A stretch of 64,000 nucleotides of DNA from Ancistrus triradiatus (lineage: Eukaryota > Chordata > Actinopteri > Siluriformes > Loricariidae). The notes under the pieces were generated by a model that saw nothing but the letters and a program-made list of their open reading frames with translations, was not told where the DNA came from and did not search any database. Where the stretch lies: the NCBI GenBank assembly GCA_025084515.1, contig JAJAGP010001487.1:123363-187362 (forward strand). The letters run 5' to 3'. A program made the translations under genes and the position numbers. This document shows positions 47,001-58,518 of the stretch, piece by piece (position 1 is the stretch's first letter; each line of letters opens with the position of its first letter).

Positions 47001-50000
47001 CATGCTCGTTAACCACTCAAGTCACGCTGCTAGGGATTTATGGTCTAAATGCAAATGAATTCCGTTTCACCAATGAATGCTTTGAGGTCTGTTGAGTCAT
47101 CGACCATGATACTGTGTCGCCAAATAGAACAAATTCTCCTCAGTTTGGACTGTTATTGGTTTAATCGTGTGTTTGTCAAACGCGAGCTGACTTGGCGAAT
47201 AGAGTAGCGCTTGGATGTTAAACACCCTGGGTTGCCATGTCAAAGTTTTCAGCGCGTAATTGTGTTTAGTCTGACCATTCTTGATGCGGTGGTTGTATAT
47301 AAAGGGCAGCAATGGAAACGATGAAGGCTTTCTGTGTCCCCTCTCTCTGTTTCGCCCGTCAGTGCGAGGATGCCGACCGGGAAAGATCGTTCAGATGACG
47401 GAGGCCGAGGTCAGGGGCCTGTGCATCAAGTCCAGAGAGATCTTCCTCAGCCAGCCCATCCTGCTGGAACTGGAGGCGCCGCTCAAAATCTGCGGTACGA
47501 CTGCCAACTCTGCCACCTCTTCACCCTCTTCTTCTGGTTCTGCTGTCTCTCGCTTTGCTTCCTCACTCACCATCTGTGCTGCAGGGCAGAGCAAACTTTT
47601 TCTTTGTTCTCAAACTTTTTTCGGTTGTGTAAGATACGCCTTCAGCAAGCGAGAACTCTTCATCAGCCCAGTCCCACGTCAGTTCAGCTGGTAACTAGGA
47701 AAAGGGGTTTCAGTGTGATGCTTTTTGTTGTAGTTTAGCTTTTTTATTTTTTATTTTCTTGTCTTTGTCTTTTCTGTATCCATCCAAATCGGCAAGTGTT
47801 ACGGCGCGTCCCCGGCAATAAAACCACACAGCTATTAAAGTGCACTAAAGGGGCAAGTCGCGTTCGAATACTCAGATAAGGCACGAAAACAGAGAACCGC
47901 CCCTTATGTGACTAAGAGCCTCCTGTAATAACTTGTTAGTTCAACAGTACAAAGTCGCACTAAAAAAGCATCCTGTGTCATCACTAAGAGACGGCAGGGC
48001 AAACAAACCTGGAGATGCCACAGCTTGCACCTGGCGAGCTAACAGTCTTAAATCATTTAATCACCCTGTTGATTTAAGCTTTAGCCATCTGAGCCGCTGT
48101 ACGTACTGGAATTTGCAGCGGGCGAGCGCTCGCGTTGGAGAGATCTACCTGTTTAATTCGGCCTCCTCAGATTTGGTTTGGTAACTACAGGACCGGTTCA
48201 TATATGGACTGATGACGAATAAGAAGTAACCTTGGTTATCATGTTACAATGGCACGTTAAGCCCTGGGATAATAACTGAGCAGTCTGTTCTCGTAGTCGA
48301 TGTGTTTGGGTGTGAGAGAAATGTACAGGAGTGAAAACCAGAGCCACTTTAACGAGGGACAGACAGATATTTATGGCCAGACGGCCAAAAGAATAAGGCT
48401 TGTGAGCTGATCAGGATCACAGTGGACGGCATCCAAGGCTCATGGATGTGAGAGAGCAGTCAGAACACATTCATAGTCAGAAGGATTGGGGTTAGTGGGT
48501 TAGGATTGAGGGTCGGGGTTAGGGAGTAAGGGTTGGGGGCTTTGGGAGTAGGTTTAGGGAGGTAAGGGTTAGGAAGATTAGGATTGGGGTTAGTTTTAGG
48601 ATTGGGGATTAGGGCTAAGTTTGGGGTTAGTTTTAGATTAAGGGTTAGGAGTAGGGGTTAGGATTGGGGTTTAGGGTTTGGTTTGGGGGTTAGAGTCAAG
48701 TTTGAGGTTAGGGCTAGAATTGGGATTGGAGGTTAGGATTAGGATGGGGTAAGGATTAGTTTTAGGGTTAGGGGTTAGAATTGTGGGTTAGAGGTAGGAT
48801 TGGGGATTAGGGTTACAATTGGGGTTAGAGGGTTAGGATTGGGTGTTAGAATTGGGGTTAGAGTTAAGTTTGTAATTAGGGATAGGAATAGGGTTACGTT
48901 TGGGGTTAGTTTTAGGATTGGGGTTAGGATTATGTTTTGGGATTAGGGGTTAGGAGTAGGGGTTAGTATTTGGGTTAGAGTTAAGTTTGTGGTTAGGGAT
49001 AGGAATAGGGTTATGTTTGGGGTTAGTTTTAGGATTGAGGTTAGGATTATGTTTTCTGATTAGGGATTAGGGGTAGGAGTAGGGGTTAGTATTGGGGTTA
49101 GTTATGTTTGAGGTTAGGGTAAGGATTAAGGATTAGGATTATGATTGGGGTTAGGGTTAGGAGTAGGGGTTAGTATTGGGGTTAGAGTTAAGTTTGTGGT
49201 TAGGGATAGGAATAGGGTTATGTTTGGGGTTTTAGGATTGGGGCTAGCATTATGTTTGGGGGTTAGGATTGTTGATTAGGGGTTAGTATTGGGGTTAGGG
49301 TTAAGTTTGTGGTTAGGGTTGGAGTAGGCTTATGTTTGGAGTTAGTTTTAGGATTGAGGTTAGGATTATGTTTTGGGAGTAGGGGTTAGGGATAGGACTA
49401 GGGGTTAGTATTGGAGTTAGTTATGTTTGAGGTTAGGGTTAGGATTAGGGGGTAGGGTAAGTATCAGGGATTAAGGGTTAGGGTTAGTGTTAGGACTGAG
49501 GATTAGGCTAGGGGTTAGGATTGGGGATTAGTTTTAGGTTTAGGGGTTAGAATTTGGGTGGGTGTTGGGGCAAGGATTGGGGATTAGTTTTAGGGTTGGG
49601 GTTAGAGGTAGGATTGGGGATTAGGGTAAGGGTTAGAGGTTAGGGTTAGAGTTCGGATGGGGAATTAGAGTTGGGGTTAGTGTAGGGTCTTTGAGAACAG
49701 TAGCTGAAATTTCAGTGCATCTCCTAAACCTTTCCACAGCATCGACTTTCATTCGGGCGGTTTTTCACACCCACTGTACTCTTGGTGTACAACGTGTTCC
49801 TCTTCCTCTGTATGGGCAAGAAAGCGAATATCAAGCATCGAGTCTTTCTTTCTGTCCACGAGGAATTTGCTTCTCCTTTGCAGCACTCCCTCATCGCCCC
49901 CCTCTGATCTCTCCGGCTCGCTCTCGATCTCACCCACCCTCTCCCTGCCTCGCTTCTGCCTGCTCTTTGACTCTGCCCTCTTTTGCGCTGCTCTGGATTT

Positions 50001-50037
50001 GCCTGTGCTCTCATTTCTTTACGGCCTCCAACTTGCG

Positions 50038-50075
<38 letters not shown>

Positions 50076-53000
50076 TCTCTTCAGTCCTACACTCCACCCA
50101 GCTCGCTGACAGAAATAGTTCGGCTTCCCACTAGCAGACATTTCTTTCGCCAGATGCCAGCTGCCCACAGAGCGAAAAACCCACAGTCGGACTCTGGCAC
50201 GTGCCGAGTGCCACTTATATAATATACTGCCATGTCAAGGAGCTACAGTGCTGCGGGTTTGTCCCTAAAATCCCATTGATTTATTGTTAGTGTTCGATTT
50301 GAAGTCTGTTTAACCTGACGCCTGCTGCCTCAGTTTCAAGACTTCCGGGTTCCAGCCCAGACTCTGATATGCCCCCGACCCCATCGTTACTGTCGCCCGT
50401 GCTGCATGTCCTCTGCTGTGTAAACCAGTTGTCTAAAGTGGTCAAAGCCACACACTTTTTGCTTCGTACATCACCTTTGTTCCTCAAGCTCTGTTTGCTT
50501 TCTGCTTCATCTCTGCTTTCTCTAGTGGTTAGGATTTGCTGTTTATATAAAACCATTTCTTTTAATACTGAAGTCTGATCTTTTACACGCTCAGCATGTG
50601 ATGGGATACCCAGTACTGCTTTAGCCCTCTAGTACAGTCCCTGGATGGGTTTTTCCTAAATGAATCCCATTTTATTTAAGCGTGCGTGCCGAAGTAGAGC
50701 AGGTTAAAAATACAATCCTAATGAGGACACGCGCTTAGAAGAAGCTCTGCCTCCTTTAACATCCTCCCAGCTACATCTGACCCTGCACACCTTGGGCATG
50801 GTTGAGTTTTTCGGAGTTTGCTGCTGCTGCAGCTACCGTGTGCGTGTTTGTGATTTGGACATCATTAGCCTGGATTCTCTGCCCCAGCCAGGGATCTGCA
50901 GCGTACTCTGTGTCCTTTAACCAGATGCTCTCTCTCCTGGTTTTCTCACTTGACTCGAGCATGTTTTTGGTAGATATGCTGTCAGCCAAAAACCCCACTT
51001 AAAATGGTCTAATATTCTGTAGATCCCCGTCATGCTGCCAAGGTCAGGTCCTGTATGATTTATAGTATGGGTCATGTGAACATGCAGAGCTCTGATCTCG
51101 GGATCCTCAGAAGTGACTGAAATCATTCCAAAGTCCAGAGTAAACCGAAACCTTATGAGAGAGCTGATCTTATGTTAAAGCTCCCACAATGATTATATTG
51201 CTGGTGGTTGAAGTCATTAAACATAACCCAGGGTCCATACGATGGTGTTATCTAATGGCATTGTGCATTGTGTACTTTGTACCCTGTTTATCTGCACCCT
51301 GCGGCTCTTGGCATTGCAGAGCAGTCATCTCTTGGCCGTATTCCTGAAAGCGCGTGCATCAAGGTCACAGCTTGGTGTTTAATCATTTTTCCAAACTTAG
51401 ACCATCTAGTATTAGTGAGAGTAAAAACTGTTTCTTGAGGATGATATGCCACCAAAACTAGTAAAATTATAGATGACAGGGGAATCCTCACTGACTGCCT
51501 TTATACTGGTTTTAATAATGCCTATATTCCCTATTCTTTTTATTCTGTTTTAATTATTGTTTTCACATTGTTACATTATTTTTATGTACATGTTTTATAT
51601 TCTGTCCTATTTTTTTTTTGTCGTGTATTTATTTTGTATTGCATTTTTTAAAATATAATAAATGAACGTTCCATTAATTCATTATAGTTTCATTATATTC
51701 ATTTTTATTTATCATATTTGGTATTTCATTCAATTCTATTCCAATGTGTTTATTATATTCTCTATTTATTATATTCTGTTTTTGTTTATTGTCATTTGTT
51801 ATTCACAGCTTTTTATATTTTATTTGTTATTATGGGTTGTATTTTCTGTTATTTTTCTATTTTATTTAAGACCATCTATTTTATGACATTGTTTTATGAT
51901 ATTCTCTGCTTTTTATGTTTCTTGTTGTTATTTTTATGCCTTATTTATATTATGTTTAATTGTATTTATTGTTTTTTATTTTATTATATTTTTTTATTTA
52001 TTCAATTCTCTGCTTTATTTATTTTTGTGTATTATATTTTCAAATTGTTTCATTGTTCTCTATTTTATAATAGTCTTTTTTTAACCATGTTTTTTGCTTT
52101 TTTATATTATGTTTATTATTATTTTTATGTATTTTCTGTTTAATTTTTATTTATCTATTTTATTCTCTTTTCTAGATGTTATTTATTATTTTTATGCATT
52201 ATATTTTTTGTTATGTTTAATTTATTTACTCCTATTCTTTGTTTTATTGTATTAATTTTATTTATTGTATGTATTATTATTAAGCTTCTGTCTCTTAGTT
52301 AAGTACTAATGTAAATTTAATTTAATTCTCCACATAACATTGTGGCTGCCTGGCTGATGTGAGGATGTTTCTTCCTCATCCCATTTAGGGAGTTTTTCTT
52401 TGCCACTGTCACCCCCTAGGCTTGCCTCAGCTGGGCCTGTGGATCTAGATCTTTGTAATGCTGCTTTGTAATCAAGCTCTGTAATAAACGCTTAGCGAAT
52501 ATTGACTTAAGATATGCTGATTCGGTTGATTCGGTTCTCTATTCCTGTTCCTCTCCTGCACGTCTCCAGGGCGTCTGGGTTTATTTCCCACGTCTTTGTG
52601 TACAACTCCCTCTACAGGTGATATCCATGGTCAGTACACGGACCTGCTGAGGTTGTTTGAATATGGCGGCTTTCCCTCCGGAGGCGAACTCGAAGAAGAT
52701 ACCTCTTGACTGGGAGATTTACGTGGATCGAGGGAAACAGTCTCTGGAGACCATCTGCCTCCTGGCTGGGCCTACAAGATTAAATACCCGGAGAACTTCT
52801 TCCTGCTGAGGGGCAAACCACGAGTGCGCTTCTATCAACCGCATCTACGGCTTCTACGCACGAGTGTGAGCACGCCTAAAAACCTGCGGGTCCCCGAATT
52901 TCATGTCTTGTCCCAGTGTGCCCCGTTCGTAAACGTCGCGTGTGTGTTGTGTGTGGTGTGTGTGTTGTGTGGTGTGTGTGTGTTGTGTGGTGTGTGTGTG

Positions 53001-54755
53001 TGTGTGTGTGTGTGTGTGATGTGTGTGTGTGTGTGTGTTGTGTGTGTCTCACAGGTAGAGCCGCCGATTCAACATAAAGCTGTGAAAAACCTTCACTGAC
53101 TGCTTCAAACTGTCTCCCGATCGCCGCCATCATGCGATGAGAAAGATCTTCTGGTTTGCCACGGAGGTACTACACGTTACCCTGTACTGAATGGGGGCGC
53201 TGGCTTGGCTTCAGGCTTTATAACAGTTCTTTCGTCTTTGCAGGACTCTCTCTCCTGACCTGCAGTCGATGGAGCAGATCCGACGGATCATGATGCCCAC
53301 GGATTCTGTCCCCGATACAGGTGTGTGTTGTACGGAGGTCTCCGGCAAATGTTCCGAAAACTGGAACCTTCCCAAACTTAAAGACGTTTCGGAAAATGAG
53401 AATGTATTGACATTATATCCGAAATGTTTAATGAAATGATTTATAGGACAGAATGTGCTGGAAGGAACCTGTTACGTGACCAAGGGTTCAGCTTACGTGG
53501 TTTTTTGTTTTGATTTACTCCAAATGAATTCGGGCTCGCGTGTAACGACGCTATCCTCCACACCAAAAGCAGTTATTCGTAGTTTTATTCGTCCTTTGTT
53601 TCGGAAACTCGCTGACCAATTGCCGTCGCTTCAGTGCCTCATGAAGTAGCTCCTCTATTTTCAGTCTGCCTCTCCGCTGGCAGCCATTTTAATAACTGGA
53701 ACTAAGTCATTGACAATGAAGAATTAATTCTGTTGTTAGTAAAAGCTTGAACTTGATTTGGAATTGGATAGCCGTCCTGTTTTTAAACTTTTCTAAAATC
53801 AGATGCGTTTTTTGAGAGTTGCTTGAAGAAGACTTTGAGCGTCTTGTCCGTGTTTTTCACTGCGAAAAAACGGCCAGATTATGCCAAGATTAAAAGGGGG
53901 GAATAAATAAACCACGTGTACAGGTGCTCCCCGATTTGCGTGGGGATGCGTTCGGATTTAGGAATTTCTCGTAAATGGAGGATTTGAATATATACTGTGA
54001 ATGTTATACCACTAACTAGTCATTAACATAACATGGTTTGTAATAAAGTATTGAATATCTTGCGTAGATTTTAGTGAATAGTGTATTGAGAGTGGAAAAA
54101 CAAAAATAAGTTCCCAGCGTTCTGTTGCGGACTCCGAGAGCAGGAGAGGCAAACCATGACTTTTCCCTGATGAGGCTATTGGGGAAATCGGTATTTAAGA
54201 AAGAATATTAAATGATGTGTAGTCACACTGTCCCACCCTCCGATCCAGCTGGTGGCGGTAATAAGTCGGGCCATCTAAAACAGGGAGTACCTGTATAGTT
54301 TCGAGGCCATGTTTGAATGGGTAATGGCCTTAAGACTGTGTGGCCTGATCCTCGCTGCAGGTTTGCTGTGTGATCTGTTGTGGTCGGACCCTGACAAGGA
54401 CGTGCAGGGCTGGGGAGAGAACGATCGGGGCGTCTCCTTCACCTTCGGCCCCGACGTGGTCAGCAAGTTCCTCAACCGGCACGATCTGGATCTCATCTGC
54501 AGAGCACATCAGGTAGCTCCTGACTCTCAGGCAGCATAGATGATATGGGAAGGGTGTCATTCTGGCTGTAACTCTTGGTACCGGGGGCATTTCTCCGTCT
54601 GTGTTGCCTGACTGTAGGTGGTAGAGGACGGGTACGAGTTCTTCGCCAAGCGGCAGTTGGTCACCCTGTTCTCGGCGCCAAATTACTGCGGCGAGTTCGA
54701 CAACGCCGGGGGCATGATGAGCGTCGACGAGTCCCTGATGTGCTCTTTTCAGGTC

Positions 54756-54796
<41 letters not shown>

Positions 54797-55307
54797 ACTC
54801 CGAATGCTATATTTAATGGTCCGACTCAAATGGAGAAAGACGCCAAACGCAAAAGTTAAAGACTGTTGAATGTGACAGTAGCCTTGATGTGAAATATGAC
54901 GCAAAGAAAATTAAATAAAAATCTGTCCTGTGGTAGTTTAGCGATTAAGGTACTAGACTATGGATCAAAAGATCCAGGGTTCAAATCCCACCTCTGCCAA
55001 GCTGCCACTGTTGGGTCCTTGAGCAAGACCCACAATTGCTTGGATTGTAAGACTGTACCAGTTGTAAGTTGTTCTGGATAAGGGCGTCTGCTAAATGCTG
55101 TAAATGTAAAACTCAAAGAATTGAGTACATGTGAGTAATAGGAAGTAAGAATGGACCCCTGCTACTGAGGAGCTTTACTCATTTTTCCGTCTCCCGTCTC
55201 AGATCCTCAAACCTTCCGAGAAGAAGGCCAAGTATCAGTATGGCGGTGTGAACTCCGGTCGGCCCGTCACACCTCCCCGCACCACACAGGCCCCGAAGAA
55301 GCGGTGA
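44027..55307 (+). CDS. ppp1cb: Serine/threonine protein phosphatase PP1-beta catalytic subunit
   Basis: PP1-beta is the catalytic subunit of, among others, myosin phosphatase; it dephosphorylates Ser/Thr with a two-metal centre. Exons: 44027-44078, 47363-47494, 52618-52865, 53055-53166, 53244-53320, 54361-54512, 54618-54752, 55203-55307. The beta isoform is shown by [17 protein letters not shown], the [15 protein letters not shown] segment and the C-terminus [20 protein letters not shown]. Metal and catalytic words GDIHGQ, GENDRG and LICRAHQ are seen; the GDYVDRG and GNHE regions are disrupted. Exons 3-5 are 29 nt longer than expected through small insertions only, breaking the frame. With normal sizes the gene would encode 327 residues, the family length. 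I judge the locus real and the breaks probably sequence error. Confidence 0.93.
44980..45100 (-). mobile_element. hAT-type BED zinc-finger fragment
   Basis: Minus strand reads [20 protein letters not shown], matching the N-x-x-x-L-x-x-H-L pattern of BED fingers in hAT transposases. Partial, no termini. Confidence 0.5.
45405..45505 (+). mobile_element. hAT-type BED zinc-finger fragment
   Basis: Plus strand reads [20 protein letters not shown], almost the same as the fragment at 44980-45100 but opposite in orientation. Confidence 0.5.
45555..46697 (-). mobile_element. Tc1/mariner element with intact TA duplications
   Basis: Ends CAGTCGTATGAAAAAGTTTG and, in reverse, CAGTGGTATGAAAAAGTTTG are near-identical, with TA on each side (45553-45554, 46698-46699). 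1143 bp, shorter than a full Tc1. The middle reads as broken transposase on the minus strand (a block around CATGATGGAACCGCCACCAA). Confidence 0.9.
46905..46990 (+). mobile_element. hAT-type BED zinc-finger fragment
   Basis: Reads [20 protein letters not shown], a third relative of the fragments at 44980 and 45405. Confidence 0.4.
47363..47494 (+). CDS. ppp1cb: ppp1cb exon 2
   Basis: 132 nt, [19 protein letters not shown] through LEAPLKIC, error-free; identical in wording to vertebrate PP1-beta. Confidence 0.96.
48484..49690 (+). repeat. Telomere-like (TTAGGG)n-related tract
   Basis: About 1.2 kb made of GGTTAGGG, GGATTGGGG and GGGGTTAG words, strongly G-rich on the ppp1cb sense strand, with a longer secondary unit containing TTATGTTTGGGGTTAG. 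True TTAGGG hexamers are few in a row, so it is a diverged interstitial telomeric repeat or a telomere-like satellite. Confidence 0.85.
50040..50071 (+). repeat. (CA)n microsatellite
   Basis: About 16 CA units in ppp1cb intron 2, not near a splice site. Confidence 0.95.
51530..52330 (+). repeat. T/AT-rich low-complexity DNA
   Basis: About 800 bp dominated by TTTAT, TTATT and TTTTAT words. The open frame at 51718-52143 is a by-product of this composition. Confidence 0.8.
52338..52500 (+). mobile_element. LINE 3' end fragment
   Basis: Contains GTTTCTTCCTCATCCCATTT and TTTTTCTTTGCCACTGTCAC, then CTTTGTAATGCTGCTTTGTA, typical of fish L2-type 3' UTRs, here on the plus strand. Confidence 0.65.
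52618..52865 (+). CDS. ppp1cb: ppp1cb exon 3, with insertions
   Basis: Starts [18 protein letters not shown], then frame breaks. It is 248 nt instead of 231. Differences from the expected coding sequence are insertions: one C near 52673, about 12 bases around 52691-52718, two G near 52770, an A near 52816 and a C near 52859. The donor is GTGAGC at 52866. Confidence 0.85.
52940..53047 (+). repeat. (TG)n before ppp1cb exon 4 acceptor
   Basis: Interrupted TG/TTG run ending seven bases before the exon 4 acceptor. Confidence 0.9.
53055..53166 (+). CDS. ppp1cb: ppp1cb exon 4, with insertions
   Basis: 112 nt instead of 105. The pieces RRFNIKL, TFTDCF and LPIAAI are readable in different frames; insertions near 53058, 53107, 53134, 53142 and 53154. 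One TGG (Trp) reads TGA. Confidence 0.82.
53244..53320 (+). CDS. ppp1cb: ppp1cb exon 5, with insertions
   Basis: 77 nt instead of 72. An extra CT within CTCTCTCT shifts the frame at the start, then [14 protein letters not shown] follows, and an extra three bases precede VPDT. Confidence 0.84.
53921..54293. mobile_element. Short TA-flanked element (CAGGTGCTCCC ends)
   Basis: Ends CAGGTGCTCCCCG and, in reverse, CAGGTACTCCCTG; TA at 53919-53920 and 54294-54295. 373 bp, non-coding, in ppp1cb intron 5. Same family as the nested copy at 37070. Confidence 0.8.
54361..54512 (+). CDS. ppp1cb: ppp1cb exon 6
   Basis: 152 nt, [20 protein letters not shown] through LDLICRAHQ, error-free. FGPDVV replaces the usual FGADVV. 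Confidence 0.96.
54618..54752 (+). CDS. ppp1cb: ppp1cb exon 7
   Basis: 135 nt, [20 protein letters not shown] through LMCSFQ, error-free, with the SAPNYCGE motif. The donor GTCTAA is weak and is followed directly by (CA)n. Confidence 0.96.
54759..54793 (+). repeat. (CA)n just inside ppp1cb exon 7 donor
   Basis: Starts about six bases after the splice site on the transcript strand. Confidence 0.95.
54925..55109 (+). mobile_element. tRNA-derived SINE
   Basis: Has a Pol III A-box-like TAGTTTAGCGATTAAGG, a B box GGTTCAAATCC (54978-54988), the body GCTGCCACTGTTGGGTCCTT and the tail TCTGGATAAGGGCGTCTGCT. In ppp1cb intron 7. Confidence 0.82.
55203..55307 (+). CDS. ppp1cb: ppp1cb exon 8
   Basis: 105 nt with stop TGA; beta-specific C-terminal tail ending TTQAPKKR. 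Contains the conserved TPPR phosphorylation site. Confidence 0.96.
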   Translation: MLKPSEKKAKYQYGGVNSGRPVTPPRTTQAPKKR

Positions 55308-57211
55308 GCACCCTGCATCCTCCACGACCCCCCCACAGGCAGCAACGGGGGAGGGAATGACCCCCGCTCCCTTACTCTTTTCTTAATGTCGGTGTACATA
55401 ACGTTTTGCCGTGACCAGGTGATTAACGCTTTCTTTGTCGTGCTGCCCGTTCGGTGGTATTTTTAATAATATTAATAACAACACTCTCTCCTTTTTTCTC
55501 TCTCGCGCTGGTTTTTTCTGTAAACGCAGTATTGGAAGTCGGTTTCGGAGTTTGTTTTTAGGAGTACACTGTAGGAGTTGCTCTTATTTGCTAACACTTG
55601 TACAGTATGATGTGACACCGCGTCGTTATAACACTAAGCCTTTGTTTTCCTCCACCTACAAAAATGACCAGGATGAACCGAGGGAGGGCCGGCGAGAGGA
55701 CGAGCTGTATGTTGGTCGCTTGTGTATGACCTGAAACTCCGGGTTTACACGACTCGGCCGATAATCGTACCTACATACCAACCAGCATAATAATCCCCGA
55801 ACTTGAACATTTATTTAATACTTCATTTTTCTCAAACGTGTACTGCGTTTTATTCCGGGGGTTGCCAGATCTCTCAAATTTAAAAATGAGCAGGTCCATG
55901 GGAAACTAATCTCAAAGGTAGCGGACTGTCTAAGACTATTCTGGCAACCTTCGTGTTACCCCAGACTGGGAAGACGTTTCGACGTTGTGAAATGGGTATA
56001 TATGCTCTGAGAAATACGATTACTGGGATCAAATCCAGCTCTCTTCATACAGATCCAGTCCCATAACTGCCTGACTGACTCGAAATCCCCCTTTCAGCTG
56101 CTCTCATTAGATTTGGGATTTACTTTTAGTTAAGCCTCTCCATTTATTCAGGCTTGTGGGTTTACTCCTGGTACTCGTCTACGTTTCAAAGCGCTCTAAA
56201 TGAATGTGACCTACTAGTATCGATGTAACCTTGTTCCTGCCCATAGCCACTGATGCTGTTAAATAAATAATAAACAACAGCAAGCCCCATGTGAGACTGG
56301 ACCCTGACCCTCTGACAGTGCTGTTTTGGTCGACCTGATCATTTTGTTTTGAGAGTCGGTGTTTGAATCAGTAACTCATCGGGTATTAAACGAGATTCCT
56401 TCGTCTCTCATCGAGCGAGTAGGTGTTTTGAGATGTGCAGCTCTTTTATTCAGCTGGTCGGACTTTAAATCAGTGAGTCACTTGGTCATGCAACGGATCG
56501 CCGCCTTCTGCCTGCAGCGATTAACAACAAAAAAAGGATGAATAAATGAGAAAAATTAAGCGTTAGAACTTTAGAACTAATCCCATCCAAGCACTTGTTT
56601 GTTTAAGGGCGGAGCCTGAATGGGACGGGAATAATAAACTGAATTCACACATTCTCATAGATTTGCACGTAGGCCATATTAATAGCATTGATACTTTAAC
56701 AAAATGCGGATTTTTGAGTGTAATGGCCAGCGAGCGCTCTATCTGAAGAAATCATTAAAGACCTCCCCCTTCTTTAGCTTATAATACAGCAGAAATGGCC
56801 TGTTATTTCCCAGAATTCCTCTTGACAAACGTATTAAAGGTGACGGAATTTATTAGCGTGGGTTAAGCGAACAGAGGTGGTGGCTGGACGGACACTGATA
56901 AGGGAAAGGGGATGTTTGTGGCGATGGCACCCCCTATTGCGCAGCGCAGGTCGTCACAAGAAGGATATTAATTCAGTTTTTGATCAAATTAGATGGTGAT
57001 CTGTTTGGATTAGGCACTGATGATGACCAGAAAATCTGATACCAGGAACTTTTTTTTTTCTTCAGCATGAAAGTGTTGGGTCATTGTTGTTTTTTTTTTG
57101 TTCGTGTGTTGTTTTTTTTCCCCTTCGTTTATAATTGGATGTTGGGACACTATAAACAACGCAGCTTTGAGATTTGTATAATTGGGTTTCACATAATTTG
57201 AGCTCAATAAA
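55308..57211 (+). other. ppp1cb 3' UTR and downstream DNA
   Basis: No further coding exon. AATAAA at 57206-57211 is a candidate distal poly(A) signal, which would give a 1.9-kb 3' UTR, usual for this gene; the true end is not visible. Confidence 0.45.
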
Positions 57212-57305
57212 TGGAAATGAAGCAACGTCCTGCCTCGATTGGTTTGTGCTTTCATGTTTTATGGATGCCATGCTGCTAGGATTCCCCGGATTTCAGTGTT
57301 TGTTC

Positions 57306-58480
57306 TTACTGAGCATTGTGCAACGTCGGGGGCAACAGGGGCCACCTTTCTCCTATGTAGGCCATGTAGAGCCAGTAAACGACTGCGAGGACGAGGACTG
57401 GTAAGCCCATGTGCAGCTCCCAGAAGATCCACAGCAGCAGCAGCCACAGGCCCATCTGTATGGCAACGACGGACCAGGACCGATCGCCCATGATGCTCTG
57501 CTTCAGTGCCATGGCAGCGTGGCTCAGCCAGCAGAATAAACAGCTCTGCTTCAGCCAGGTCAGCGTGTGGCTCGGGATGGACTCGGGGTTCAGCTGAGAA
57601 ACAGAGATCGAGTCCTAAACATAAGAGAAAAATAGATCCACAGACACAACATGGCTGAAAGAAAGTGGCTGGACCTTTGTGGGTGTAGTTTCAGAACGGC
57701 CATTGCTAACAGTTACATCAGTCTCCATAGAGAAATGGTTCTGTGATTGTATGCTTCGTATTCTGTATAGATTAGAAAAGAAAAGTGTGTGGCTGGTATA
57801 GGAGAGTTCACTAACTATAAGGCGTGTCCACATACTTTCGGCCATGTGGTGTACATGGTGTAAGCTTCCCTTATGTAGCTGCATTAGTGGAGTATGACGG
57901 TCTGCCTGCATTACCTGTCGATCGGCCAGTTCAACACCACTCTGTCTGGACAAACTGTTGTTTTTCTGTCTCCGGTGTAACACAGGCTTGCTTTTCATCT
58001 CGCTCCTCATGTTCATTTTGGGATTCCTGTGGAATTATACATTGTTTCATAAGTATTTATACAGGAACTGATATAAGATAGGGTTGATCTACAAGAGTGG
58101 GACCAGAGACTATCCTGGAATTCACTTGGAATGCCTTGGACAGGGTTCGAACCCAGGTAATCGTTTCCAGCAGCTGCCCAACACCAGGTTTGATCACTGA
58201 ATAAGGATATGAATTGGGTAATAGTGCTTTCTTCAGGTTTGAATATAATGGCTTTTTTAAAATAAGAAGTTCTACTAGCAAAATAAAGGTGGAATGTGAA
58301 AAGACAAGCTGCTCGAGCATTTAAAGCGGCATGTCTGCGTACCCTCACGGATATGATCAGGAAAGCTGTGTAGGAATTACATGCTCTTCAGAGATAATAC
58401 ACATGTATCATTTTTGTTTTTATTTAAATTTGAATTTCAGATTTTGTGTGAAAGCATGTTTTGGCTTGTTGTTGTTGTTG

Positions 58481-58518
<38 letters not shown>

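Larger units (their letters stand above)
44079..47362. other. ppp1cb intron 1: Tc1 element and BED-finger fragments
   Basis: Starts GC-rich with many CG dinucleotides to about 44450, a CpG-island-like stretch. Contains three fragments of a BED-type zinc finger and one complete Tc1-type element. No host exon seen. Confidence 0.6.
47495..52617. other. ppp1cb intron 2: telomere-like tract, T-rich DNA, LINE tail
   Basis: 5.1 kb. Holds the G-rich tract (48484-49690), a (CA)n (50040-50071), very T/AT-rich DNA (51530-52330) and a LINE 3' end (52338-52500). No exon seen. Confidence 0.65.

Noticed and set aside
51718..52143. 141-codon hydrophobic open frame
   Set aside because: Composed of Phe, Tyr, Ile and Leu because the DNA is T-rich low-complexity sequence; it sits in ppp1cb intron 2.
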